DNA of 64,000 bases, taken from positions 9,237 through 73,236 of the forward strand of contig CAZKNR010000413.1 in assembly GCA_964553925.1 (NCBI GenBank), given 5' to 3'. A program made the position numbers and the translations under genes. Each line of letters opens with the position of its first letter. Position 1 is the first letter of the stretch. This DNA is from DAISKN01 sp964553925. GTDB taxonomy: Bacteria > Acidobacteriota > Vicinamibacteria > Marinacidobacterales > SMYC01. Shown here piece by piece: positions 6,811 through 15,300 of this stretch. The notes below the pieces were generated by a model. It was not told the origin of the DNA. It was given only the letters and a program-made list of their open reading frames with translations, and did not search any database.

Positions 6811-8808
6811 ATGACGAAATCCAGTCGCGAGCTTGGCCAATTGGGCCAATTGGGCCAATTGGGAATGGATCGCGCGATTACCCGCCGTGATTTTCTGAAC
6901 GGCGTGAGTGTCGCGGTCGGTGGAGGTCTCGCCCGCCCGGCGGTCAAGAAAACGATGGCGGGGCAATCGTCGGCCACGGAGTACTACCCGCCGTCGCTGA
7001 CGGGGATGCGGGGAAGCCACGACGGCTCCTTCGAGGTGGCTCACTCGCTTCGGGACGGGAAGGACTGGGTATCGGGCGCCGAGGAGACGCGCGAGTCCTA
7101 CGACCTCGTGGTCGTCGGCGGAGGGTTGAGTGGCCTCGCCGCCGCGTACCATTTCCGAAAGGCGACGAGCCCCGACGCGAAGATCCTCATCCTCGAGAAC
7201 CACGACGACTTCGGCGGCCACGCCAAGCGCAACGAGTTCCAGCACGACGGCCGGACCATCATCGGCTACGGCGGCACGATGTACATCCTCGCCTACAACA
7301 CCTTCACCCCGGAGGGGCGTCAGCTCTTCGAAGATATTGGGCTCGACCCAGAACGCTTCTACCAGGCCATCGAGCCCGACTGGCAGCTCTACCAGACGAT
7401 GGGACTTCGCCGGGGAGTGTTCTTCGACAAAGAGACCTTTGGCGCCGATCGGCTGGTGGTAGGCGAGCCCCCTGCCGGGGGGCTCCGTGAAGAGGGCGCG
7501 TCGCTGAGCTGGGCTGAGTACCTGGCGAAAACACCCCTCGACGATCGGGCGAAGAAGGACCTCGAACGCCTCAATCAAGAGTCGCAAGACGCCATGCCGG
7601 GCCTATCGAAGGAGGAAAAGATCCAGCGCCTCCGGAAAATGAGCTACGAGCAATACCTCCTGGAGCTCGTGAAGGTGCATCCCCAGGTGGTGAAGTACTA
7701 CCAGGCACGACAGCTGGCCGGACCCAATTCCGCGGGAGGCCCGGATTCGTACAGCGCCTGGGGAAGCTTCCGTTCCGGTCTTCCGGGGTTCTCAGGCCTC
7801 GGTATCGGCGATCCGCCTCCGCGGACATTCGTCAAGGACCCGGCTGTGATGATTCATTTCCCGGACGGCAACGCCGGGGTCGCGCGGCTGCTGGTGCGGT
7901 GGCTCATCCCCGACTCGCTCCCGGGAAAGACCATGGAGGACTCGGTCACGACCCGCATCGACTACGGGAAGCTCGATCGGCCCGACTCTCCCGTACGGAT
8001 CCGGCTGAACAGCACCGTCGTCCGCGCTCAGCACCGGCCCTCCGTGGACGGGCCCCAGACAGCGAAAGAAGTCGAAGTGACCTACGTGAGGGAAGGCAGA
8101 GCCTACCGGGTGACGGGGACGACCGTGGTGATGGCTTGCTACAACTCGGTCGTTCCTTATCTCTGTCCCGAGCTCCCCGAGAAACAAAAAGAAGCGCTCT
8201 CCCTCGCGGTGCGAAAACCGCTGGTCTATACGAACGTTCTCATCCGGAATTGGACCTCGTTCCAGAAGCTCGGAGTCTCGACTATCCATAGCCCCGGTGG
8301 TTACCACGACACCATCGCTCTCGACTTCTCAGTGAGCATCGGCGGCTATCGATGCTCGCGTTCTCCCGACGAGCCCGTGGTCTTGCACCTGCAGCGCGTT
8401 CCTCTCGCCCCCGGCCTTCCGGCGCGCGATCAGTTCCGCGCGGGACGGGCCGAGCTCCTGACGACGACTTTCGAGACCTTCGAGCGCAACATTCGCGACC
8501 AGCTCGGGCGCGCTCTCGCCGGCGGCGGCTTCGACCCCGCGCGCGACATCGAAGCCATCACCGTGAATCGCTGGCCCCACGGCTATGCCGCGGGCTCGAA
8601 CTCGCTATATGACCCCGAGTGGTCGGACGAAGAGCTCCCGTGGATCGTGGGACGAAAACGCTTCGGGCGGATCGCCATCGCGAACTCCGATGCCGGGGCG
8701 ATCTGCTTGACTCAGGCGGCGTTCGAGCAGGCGCACCGCGCGGTTTCAGAGCTCGTGACCGACGTCATACGCCGGCAGCACATGTACCCCTGGGTCGAGA
8801 GCGTTTGA
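6811..8808 (+). CDS. FAD-dependent oxidoreductase, spermidine dehydrogenase (SpdH)-like, Tat-exported
   Basis: This 665-residue flavoprotein carries a twin-arginine leader (TRRDFLNGVSVAVGG) and the dinucleotide-binding motif YDLVVVGGGLSGLAAAYHF, followed by ILILENHDDFGGHAKRNEF, which places the FAD ribose acid and the GG motif. Later segments (GYGGTMYI; CPELPEKQKEAL; the C-terminal GRKRFGRIAIANSDAGA, an FAD-closing strand) follow spermidine dehydrogenase and related amine oxidases. Such enzymes oxidise polyamines in the periplasm. GGAGG at 6801-6805 supports the ATG at 6811; a second ATG at 6865 would skip an unusual Leu-Gly-Gln repeat and start directly before the Tat motif. The amine substrate is inferred by family only. 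Confidence 0.8.
   Translation: MTKSSRELGQLGQLGQLGMDRAITRRDFLNGVSVAVGGGLARPAVKKTMAGQSSATEYYPPSLTGMRGSHDGSFEVAHSLRDGKDWVSGAEETRESYDLVVVGGGLSGLAAAYHFRKATSPDAKILILENHDDFGGHAKRNEFQHDGRTIIGYGGTMYILAYNTFTPEGRQLFEDIGLDPERFYQAIEPDWQLYQTMGLRRGVFFDKETFGADRLVVGEPPAGGLREEGASLSWAEYLAKTPLDDRAKKDLERLNQESQDAMPGLSKEEKIQRLRKMSYEQYLLELVKVHPQVVKYYQARQLAGPNSAGGPDSYSAWGSFRSGLPGFSGLGIGDPPPRTFVKDPAVMIHFPDGNAGVARLLVRWLIPDSLPGKTMEDSVTTRIDYGKLDRPDSPVRIRLNSTVVRAQHRPSVDGPQTAKEVEVTYVREGRAYRVTGTTVVMACYNSVVPYLCPELPEKQKEALSLAVRKPLVYTNVLIRNWTSFQKLGVSTIHSPGGYHDTIALDFSVSIGGYRCSRSPDEPVVLHLQRVPLAPGLPARDQFRAGRAELLTTTFETFERNIRDQLGRALAGGGFDPARDIEAITVNRWPHGYAAGSNSLYDPEWSDEELPWIVGRKRFGRIAIANSDAGAICLTQAAFEQAHRAVSELVTDVIRRQHMYPWVESV
6832..6864 (+). 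repeat. In-frame 9-base tandem repeat encoding Leu-Gly-Gln units
   Basis: About three and a half copies of the unit TTGGGCCAA encode LGQLGQLGQLG between the first ATG (6811) and a second ATG (6865) of the SpdH-like gene. The unit is nearly self-complementary around GGCC. Multiples of nine keep the frame, so copy-number change would lengthen or shorten the leader without breaking the gene. Confidence 0.85.
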
Positions 8809-8848
8809 GGCGTTCTTCGGGCACGTTGTTTCGACCTCGAGCGTGGGC

Positions 8849-10042
8849 CTACACCATAGCGGCGAAGAATCGGCTCGCGGGCAGGACGCGGACACCGTGC
8901 TCGACGAAGTCGCGAGTCTTCGAGAGCGTAATCTGGTAGAGCCAGGGTATCGCGAGCCGTTCCCCGAAGTAAGTAAGCGCGGGGTCGACGCGGGTCTCCG
9001 AGAGCTTGGCTTCGACGGCGAACCAGGGTTTTCGCCCGAAGGTCACGAGAAAATCGACCTCCCGGCCATGGCGATCTCGCAAATAGTGAAGCTCCACCTT
9101 GTGGCCTTCACGGTCCTCCAGGTAGTGGCACATCTTCAGGAGGTGAAGCGCGACCAGGTTCTCGAAGCGCGCCTCCGGCTCGGAGACGAGGCTCCAATCC
9201 CAGAGGTACGCCTTGGGCATTTTCTTCAGCGCGCGGACGCGGGGTCCGGTGAAGGGCCGGAGCCGAAAGACGTGATAGAGCCGGTCGAGGATCTCGACCC
9301 AGTGCGTGAGCGCACGGTGGCTCACCTCGAGATCCTCCCGGAGCGCGTTGAGAGAAAGGGGAGAGCCCACGCGCTCCGGCAGGAGATCCGCCAGGTGCTC
9401 GATTGAAGACAGATCGCGGATGGACTCCAGCTCCCGAACGTCCTCCCGGAAGAATCGGTCCAGGCGTTCCGTCTGCCAGCGGCGCAGCACGCGCGCTGAC
9501 TGCGCCAGGAACGGCTCGGGAAAGCCGCCAAACTCCAGGAGAGACGCCACGAGATCCTGTTGTCCCTTCGCAGGGATTGGCAGCTCCGCTCCGGGCACGG
9601 GCATGTCGTGAGACCGCTCGCCGAGAGCTTCGCGATAGGAGAACGGGTGAAGCCGATAATGATGATAGCGGCCCTGAAGCGAGTCCCCGCCTTTTCGGTA
9701 GACATCGAGACGAGCGCTGCCGGTGACGAGGAAGCGGAGCCGCCCGCGGTAGGTGTCGAACTCCCCCTTGAGCCACCTCTTCCAACCTCGCCATTTGTGG
9801 AGCTCGTCCAGGACGATGAGCGCCTCATTGCCCGGCCAGCGCGCCGCCCGGATCTCGCGCCGATCCTCCCGTTTGTCCCAGTTCAAGTAAACGCCCGTCT
9901 CCCATCCCTCCAAGATGTGCCGGGCGAGAGTTGTTTTTCCGACCTGGCGGGGCCCGTCGACGAAGACCATCTTCCCGGATAGATCCTGTCGGATGGGTTC
10001 GTCCAGATACCGGAGTTTCTTCGCAGGATCTGCAGGCTCCAT
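8849..10042 (-). CDS. AAA+ ATPase with DUF4143 C-terminal domain
   Basis: This 397-residue protein has Walker A VDGPRQVGKTTLARH, Walker B ALIVLDELHKW, sensor-1 RFLVTGSARLDVY, and the PF13173-type segment GRYHHYRLHPFSYREALG. The C-terminal half (EDREGHKVELHYLRDRHGREVDFLVTF, split here around GHKVEL, then PWFAVEAKLS) is the DUF4143 nuclease-like fold with the acidic E/D-VDF-EAK pattern. These stand-alone ATPases are widespread and of uncertain function, sometimes proposed as selfish or defence-linked elements. The ATG at 10042 is chosen as the natural family start (MEPADPAKKLRYLDEPIRQD). Nested inverted repeats lie directly upstream. The 3' end faces the SpdH-like gene 40 bases away. Confidence 0.85.
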   Translation of the reverse strand: MEPADPAKKLRYLDEPIRQDLSGKMVFVDGPRQVGKTTLARHILEGWETGVYLNWDKREDRREIRAARWPGNEALIVLDELHKWRGWKRWLKGEFDTYRGRLRFLVTGSARLDVYRKGGDSLQGRYHHYRLHPFSYREALGERSHDMPVPGAELPIPAKGQQDLVASLLEFGGFPEPFLAQSARVLRRWQTERLDRFFREDVRELESIRDLSSIEHLADLLPERVGSPLSLNALREDLEVSHRALTHWVEILDRLYHVFRLRPFTGPRVRALKKMPKAYLWDWSLVSEPEARFENLVALHLLKMCHYLEDREGHKVELHYLRDRHGREVDFLVTFGRKPWFAVEAKLSETRVDPALTYFGERLAIPWLYQITLSKTRDFVEHGVRVLPASRFFAAMV

Positions 10043-10049
10043 GGGCCTA

Positions 10050-10099
10050 TTTTGCCCTAAAGCAAAAAAAGGCACAACTTTTTGTGCTCTGGGGCAAAA
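10050..10099. promoter_or_regulatory. Nested inverted repeats upstream of the DUF4143 ATPase gene
   Basis: Outer arms are TTTTGCCC (10050-10057) and GGGCAAAA (10092-10099). A second pair is TTTTGC (10050-10055) with GCAAAA (10062-10067), and a third is GCACAA (10072-10077) with TTGTGC (10082-10087). The region is AT-rich against its surroundings and lies 8-57 bases before the ATG. It may be an operator or a structured leader; no protein ligand is identified. Confidence 0.65.
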
Positions 10100-10130
10100 A
10101 AAGACCGACGCCTCGAGCCTGTCTGGCTCT

Positions 10131-10287
10131 GAGGACACTGCGCCTTGACAGCTGCCGGGAGTATCATTCCGCAAAGTCGGCGCCGAACATGAATCCCGGG
10201 CAGATGCTTCTTCATTACCGCATCCGCGAAAGGATAGGCTCGGGCGGAATAGTGGACGTCTACCGGGCTCTCGACCCCAAACTCGAT
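10131..10287 (+). pseudogene. Duplicated 5' end of a Ser/Thr kinase gene (truncated copy)
   Basis: This stretch repeats bases 11069-11230, which hold the upstream region and first codons of the intact kinase. Both start at GAGGACACTG, share the block GGGAGTATCATTCCGC before the ATG, and encode LLHYRIRERIGSGG versus LLHYRIHERIGSGG. The truncated copy (ATG at 10189) reads VDVYRALDPKLD and then loses similarity after base 10287, just before the catalytic lysine would be expected. It cannot encode a kinase. The substitutions indicate an old duplication rather than an assembly artefact. Confidence 0.8.
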
Positions 10288-10330
10288 TCGCCCGGATACG
10301 ACCAATCCCGTTCTACGAGCTGCAGCGGCT

Positions 10331-10516
10331 CTACGTGGCGTCGCTATGTTTGCCCGGGCCTGACGGTGCTTCGTTTGCCGACGAAACAACCCTTGACCTG
10401 TCCTCGGATTCGCGTGCACGCAGCTTCTCTATGAGCTTCTTCATGTCACCGCCCACGTCGGCAAGGAGCGTGGCTCGGGTCTCATGAATCTCTTTTAGGA
10501 GAGGGTCGTGGTTCAT
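10331..10516 (-). CDS. Small antitoxin-like protein upstream-paired with PIN toxins
   Basis: This 61-residue protein reads DPLLKEIHETRATLLADVGG, then MKKLIEKLRARES and a short basic tail (RSRVVSS). The pattern, an EIxxTRxxLL..GGD helix followed by a coiled-coil-like helix, is typical of short proteins encoded beside PIN-domain toxins. Its ATG (10516) overlaps the TGA of the adjoining PIN reading frame by four bases, so the two were one operon. With the toxin broken, the antitoxin is a free survivor. The C-terminal extension after the SS may be read-through. Function is inferred from context. Confidence 0.55.
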   Translation of the reverse strand: MNHDPLLKEIHETRATLLADVGGDMKKLIEKLRARESEDRSRVVSSANEAPSGPGKHSDAT

Positions 10517-11002
10517 TCTTCTTGACCTCCACTCGGGATTCGCACAAGCTCCTCCGGCGTAACGATGATCGGGGTCTGTCGGTTCAGAGCGCTATTCAAC
10601 GTTCTAAGGCGACGCACTACCTCACCATTGGCGATATGGGCACAATTCCAGGTCAGCAGAAAGTCCACTTGATGTGCGACGGCAATGGCCATATGAAGCA
10701 CGTCCACGGCAGCGTTGTCGGAAGACCCAGCTCTTCGCAGTATTTCAGAGCTAGCTGCTCCGCATCGTCGTTGAGCCCAGGATAGGCAGGTCGCTCACAA
10801 TCTCCAAGCGGCGCTGAGCCGCCTGGGGATCGCCCCGCCGGACCTCTTCCAACACGGCTTCGGACACGTAAAGTTCGTATCCCTGCCGGGACGTCTCCCA
10901 CCAGTCGTGCGTAATCTGTTGGTGAGCGGCAACGATGAGATCGCGACTCGGACGTGCCGCTAGTTAACTGACGACGCTAGTTTCGAGATAGACGCTGGTC
11001 AT
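10513..11002 (-). pseudogene. PIN-domain (VapC-like) toxin gene with a stop codon and two frameshifts
   Basis: Starting at the ATG at 11002 the frame reads MTSVYLETSVVS, then an in-frame TAA (10966-10964), then LAARPSRDLIVAAHQQ and continues to EVRRGDPQAAQRRLEIV. Near 10778 the match moves to another frame (LNDDAEQLALKYCEELGLP), and near 10717 it moves again to AAVDVLHMAIAVAHQVD, then FLLTWNCAHIAN and a C-terminal TPEELVRIP, ending at 10513. The acidic PIN residues (ETS, EE, D, TWN) are all recognisable, so the gene was once complete. Three independent lesions make it inactive. Confidence 0.8.
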
Positions 11003-11068
11003 GCAACCCTGGTGCGCTTCGGTTCATTTTAGCAGTTCCACGGGTTGGTCGACGAAACGGTGAGAGCA

Positions 11069-11230
11069 GAGGACACTGCCCATTCAAGTCCGCCGGGAGT
11101 ATCATTCCGCCAAGACGGCCCCGAACATGGACCCCGGGCAGATGCTTCTTCATTACCGCATCCACGAGAGGATTGGCTCGGGCGGAATGGGGGACGTCTA
11201 CCGATCTCTCGACCCCAAGCTCGACCGGAC
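11069..11230 (+). repeat. Parental copy of the kinase 5'-end duplication
   Basis: This block contains the presumed promoter (TATCAT at 11100-11105) and the first 34 codons of the intact kinase gene, and is the counterpart of 10131-10287. The two copies lie about 940 bases apart in the same orientation, with the broken PIN toxin and its antitoxin between them. Confidence 0.75.
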
Positions 11231-13782
11231 CGTCGCCATCAAGCTTCTTCCCCGGGAAGTCTCGGAAGATCCCGAGCGGAGGCGGAGGTTCCTCCAGGAG
11301 GCGCGCGCGGCATCGTCTCTCGACCATCCGAACATCATCACCATTTTCGACATCGCCGAGGCCGATGGCCTGCACTTCATCGTGATGCAGTACGTCGCGG
11401 GGAAGACCCTCGGGGAACTCCTCCGCGAAGGTTCAGGTCGGCTCCCGCTCTCGAAGGCTCTGGACTATGGGATTCAGATCGCGGATGGGCTCGCTGCGGC
11501 CCACGCGCGGGGCATCGTCCACCGGGACTTGAAGCCCGACAACGTCATCGTCCAGGAGAACGGGGCGGTGAAGATCCTGGACTGGGGATTGGCGAAGCTC
11601 GTCGAGCCCGCGAATCTGGCGGAAGCACCCACTCGGGAGCAGGAGCGTCCCCTCACCGAGGCGGGGCACGTCGTTGGGACTCCGGCGTACATGTCTCCGG
11701 AACAGGTGCAGGGGCGAAACGTCGATGCCCGAAGCGACGTGTTCTCCTTCGGGAGCATTCTCTACGAAATGGTGACGGGCAAGAGGCCCTTCAGCGGTGA
11801 CACCGCGCCTCTTCTGATGGCTTCCATCGTGAGAGACGAGCCGAGACCGCCTCATGAGATTCTGTCCTCGATTCCGCTGGAGCTGGAGAAGTGGATCGTG
11901 CGGGCGCTTCGAAAAGAGCCCGAGCGGCGATGGCAGTCGATGGCGGATTTCCGTGTGGCTCTCGTCGAGTTGAAGCAAGAGCTGGACACGGGGAAGTCGA
12001 TCGCCGTGGCTGCCCCCTCGCCGAGCTCGCGGCGTCCGTGGCTCTTGGCAGGGACCGCGTTTGTCGCACTCGTTGCGGGAGCGCTCGGTTGGTGGGTTCT
12101 CACCCGCTCTGAAGCCCTTCCCCCTCTCAGGCTCGTTCCTCTCACCGCGCTTCCCGGCCATGAGAGCGATCCCGCCATCTCTCCCGACGGGAAGCAGGTG
12201 GCGTTTATCTGGAAGGACGAGAACGCCGAAAACTCCGATCTGTACGTGAAGCTTATCGACGGAGGACAGCAGCTACGGCTCACCGAGACTCCGGAGGACG
12301 AATTCAAGCCCGCGTGGTCCCCGGACGGTAATCGGATTGCGTTCATCCGTCACGTGAAAGACGAGAGCGATGACCTTGTCGACGGACTCTTTCTCATCTC
12401 CGCGCTTGGAGGACCGGAGCGCCCGGTCGCGAAGTCCCTCTCCAACGGTCACGCGTTATCGTGGTCTCCTGAGGGCAACTTTCTCGCGACGTCAGACAAG
12501 GAGACCCGCACGGATCCGGATGCAATCTACTTGCTCTCCATCGACTCCGGAGAGAAGCGAAAGCTCACCGACCCGCCACGCGACTGTACATTCGAGCCTC
12601 GATTCTGCGGTGACGAAGAGCCCGTCTTCTCCCCTGACGGAGACACGGTTGCTTTCGTCCGGCAGTCCCAAGAGCGCCACATTTTTCGCGTGCCCGCGGA
12701 AGGCGGGAATCCACAGCGTCTGACGCGAACGAGTGGAATGGCCGGCGCCCTGGCATGGACTCCCGACGGGAGGAGCCTGGTCCTCTCAGACCATCCAGCT
12801 TTGGTCGTCCAAGGGAGGCTCTGGAGAATGCCCTCGTCCGGTGGGGCGCCCGAACCTCTCCCGATCACGGAGGACGCGTTCGGCCCGAGCCTCTCCAGGG
12901 AAGGAAACCGCTTGGTCTTCGAGAAGGACCTGTCCGATCGGAACCTCTGGCGCGTCGCGGGACCCAACGCGAAAGAGACGGAAGGACCGAGCAAGCTCGT
13001 TGCCTCGACACAAGATGAGTTCACTTCCGATGTTTCGCCTGATGGGAAGAGGATCGCTTTCGTAACCGGGCGAACGGGGGTGGCGGAGGTCTGGGTCGCC
13101 GACAGCAGCGGAAGAAACCCCTGGCAGCTCACGTTCTTCGGCCCGGAGGCGGCTTTCGCCGATCACCCCCGGTGGCTCCCCAGATGGGCGGCTCATCGCC
13201 TTCATGCTCCAACGGCCGCCGGACTTGAGCGGGGACGTGTATGTCGTTTCGGCCGAAGGCGGGGCTCCCAGACGCCTGACGAATTGGCCGTCGAACGAGG
13301 GCCTCCCCGCCTGGTCGCGCGATGGGAAGTGGATCTACTTCCAGAGCACCCGGGATAGTGGGGCAGTTGAGATCTGGAAGTTGCCCGTCGACGGCGGCGA
13401 GTCGATCCAGCTGACTCGCCAGGGAGGAGTCACGCCTCATGAGTTCCCGGATGGAAGATTCGTGTTCGTGAGGAGTTTTGAAAAGCCCGGCATATTTCGA
13501 GTTTCCGTCGAGGGCGGCGAGAAAGAAAAGCTGATCGACACGAACAGCCCCGTCTTCCTGTGGGATGTCTACGATGAAGGCATCTGCTTCGTCGAAACCC
13601 CCGCGGGAGAAAAGCCCGTCGTCATGTGTTACGAGCTCGCGACTGAGAAACTAACCCGGGTCGCCGTCCTGGAAAAGGTCCCCAGATGGGGGCTCGCGGT
13701 CTCACGCGATGGGGAGTGGATGGTCTACGACCAGGAAGACGTCAGCGGAAGCGACCTCATTCTCGTCGAGAACTTTCGATAG
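11127..13782 (+). CDS. Transmembrane Ser/Thr protein kinase with PD40/TolB-like sensor propeller, single frameshift
   Basis: Kinase landmarks: glycine loop IGSGGMGDVY (residues 16-25), catalytic Lys39 in VAIKLLP, HRDLKPDN (132-139), ILDWGLAK (DWG instead of DFG, 152-154), and MSPEQ. One membrane span follows at about 305-326, then an extracytoplasmic propeller of PD40 repeats (for example ISPDGKQVAFIW, FSPDGDTVAFVR, VSPDGKRIAFVT). This is the common acidobacterial receptor-kinase architecture. Near 13176 a surplus C switches the frame: HPRW is followed by off-frame residues, while the next frame continues SPDGRLIAFMLQ and completes two more repeats, ending at 13782. Without the shift the product would be 885 residues. 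It is either a real lesion or a sequencing indel. As written, the first frame stops at 13358. Confidence 0.85.
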
Positions 13783-13796
13783 ACTCAACGTTCATT

Positions 13797-15206
13797 ATGC
13801 CCGACCGTCGTCGGTTCCTTTCCTCGTCGGCCGCCCTTGGTCTCTCGCTCCTGACGCCTCGTCCGGCGCGGATCCGCGGGCGTGTTTCCGCTCGGGGGAA
13901 AGGCGTTCCGGGCGCAGTCATATCCGATGGACTTTCGTCGACGCCGACGGACGCGAACGGAGATTTCGAGCTCGTAAGCGACCGGAAGGCTCGCTTCGCG
14001 TTCGTCTCGCTGCCCACAGGCTTCCGGGTACCGACGGACGAGTTCGGTCTCGCGCGGATCTACCGGCGGCTCGCGCTCGATTCCTCGGGCGAAGCCTCGG
14101 CCGAGTTCCCGCTCGAGGCCTCGGACTCGCCCGCCGAGGATCATCGCTTCCTCGTCTTCGGAGACACGCAGATCGAGACCCCGGACGAGGCGGACGATCT
14201 CGACCGGGCGATGAAGGACGTCGATCGGAACGCAGTCTTTGGAGTGACCTGCGGCGATCTGGTGCACGACGCGATGGACCTTTTTCCCCGATACCGCTCC
14301 GCGGTCGCGAGTCTCGGAGTGCCGTTCTTCCAGGTGGTGGGAAACCACGACCTCGATCCCGCGCGCGGCTCCTTTCGAGGAACCGCGATCTTCGAAAGCT
14401 ACTTCGGTCCGGCCCACTACTCGTTCAACGTCTCCGGTGCTCACTACGTCGTTCTCGCCGACGTCTTCTGGCTCGGAGACGGGTACGTGGGGTTTCTCGA
14501 CGAGGAACAGCTCTCGTGGCTCGCCTCCGACCTCGCGCTGGTGGAGCCGGGATCCACGGTCGTGGTCTTTGCCCACATCCCGTTCTTGAGCACGGCCTCG
14601 GAGCGCAGGGAGGGGAAGATCGCGAAACGAGAGGTAGAGGTGACGAACCGGGATCGGCTGCTCGAGATTCTTTCCCGGTTCCGCGGCCACTTCGTGACCG
14701 CGCACACTCACGAGAGCGAGCACCTGTTTCACGGCGGTGTGCACGAGCACGTGGTATCCGCCGTCTGCGGGACCTGGTGGAGCGGACCCATCTGCTGGGA
14801 CGGAACTCCGAACGGGTACCACGTTTACGAAGCCCGCTCCGGCGAGCTCTCGTGGAGCTTTCGCCCGACCGGGCTCGGCGATCGCCAGCTGCGGGTGTAC
14901 GCCGCGGGAGCGGATCCGGCGAGGCCTGGAGAGATCGTCGCGAACGTCTGGAACTGGGACCCGCAGTGGAAAGTCTTCTGGTACGAGGACGGAATCCGAA
15001 GAGGGGAGATGCTCAGGGCTCGCGGCCTCGACCCGATGGCGGTAGCGCTCTACCAGGGAAACGATCGGCCGTTGAAGAACCCGGCGTTTGTGGAGCCGGT
15101 CCCGACCGATCATCTCTTCTACGCGCGGCCGTCGGGCGGCTCGGTCGCGGTCGAGGTCATCGACCGCTTCGGCCGGACGTTTGCTTCGAGAATCGAAGAG
15201 GGCTGA
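13797..15206 (+). CDS. Tat-exported calcineurin-like metallophosphoesterase
   Basis: This 469-residue protein opens with a twin-arginine leader (MPDRRRFLSSSAALGLSLL), then a small carboxypeptidase-regulatory-like beta domain (RIRGRVSARGKGVPGAVISD). Next is the catalytic core with the five metal-binding blocks: VFGDTQIE, GDLVHD, VGNHDLD, VFAHIPF and TAHTHESEH. A C-terminal beta domain completes the Metallophos_N/core/Metallophos_C arrangement. Family members hydrolyse phosphomonoesters or diesters outside the cytoplasm. The ATG at 13797 is 15 bases after the kinase stop, so the two may share a transcript. The 3' end faces the TPR gene across about 95 bases. Confidence 0.85.
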   Translation: MPDRRRFLSSSAALGLSLLTPRPARIRGRVSARGKGVPGAVISDGLSSTPTDANGDFELVSDRKARFAFVSLPTGFRVPTDEFGLARIYRRLALDSSGEASAEFPLEASDSPAEDHRFLVFGDTQIETPDEADDLDRAMKDVDRNAVFGVTCGDLVHDAMDLFPRYRSAVASLGVPFFQVVGNHDLDPARGSFRGTAIFESYFGPAHYSFNVSGAHYVVLADVFWLGDGYVGFLDEEQLSWLASDLALVEPGSTVVVFAHIPFLSTASERREGKIAKREVEVTNRDRLLEILSRFRGHFVTAHTHESEHLFHGGVHEHVVSAVCGTWWSGPICWDGTPNGYHVYEARSGELSWSFRPTGLGDRQLRVYAAGADPARPGEIVANVWNWDPQWKVFWYEDGIRRGEMLRARGLDPMAVALYQGNDRPLKNPAFVEPVPTDHLFYARPSGGSVAVEVIDRFGRTFASRIEEG

Positions 15207-15300
15207 GCGCGATCCGTCGACTCTCACGCGCGGACCCCAATCGGTCCCCCCGGATATCAACCAGGCCGTCGCCCGGGGATGCTCTCGGTTTTGAGTTAGC

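Noticed and set aside
6832..6864. Short repeats considered as a CRISPR-like array
   Set aside because: Repeats are contiguous without spacers and encode protein in frame.
6310..8808. One continuous 832-codon frame joining WD40 sequence to the SpdH-like oxidoreductase
   Set aside because: The WD40 homology leaves this frame at 6541, and GGAGG plus ATG at 6811 start a normal Tat-led enzyme. The continuity is accidental, not a fusion.
13165..13190. Programmed ribosomal frameshift in the PD40 kinase
   Set aside because: No slippery heptamer or downstream structure is apparent, and one surplus C explains the shift more simply.
15232..15247. GGACC/GGTCC inverted repeat between convergent genes, considered as a terminator
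   Set aside because: Only a five-base stem and no T-run on either side.
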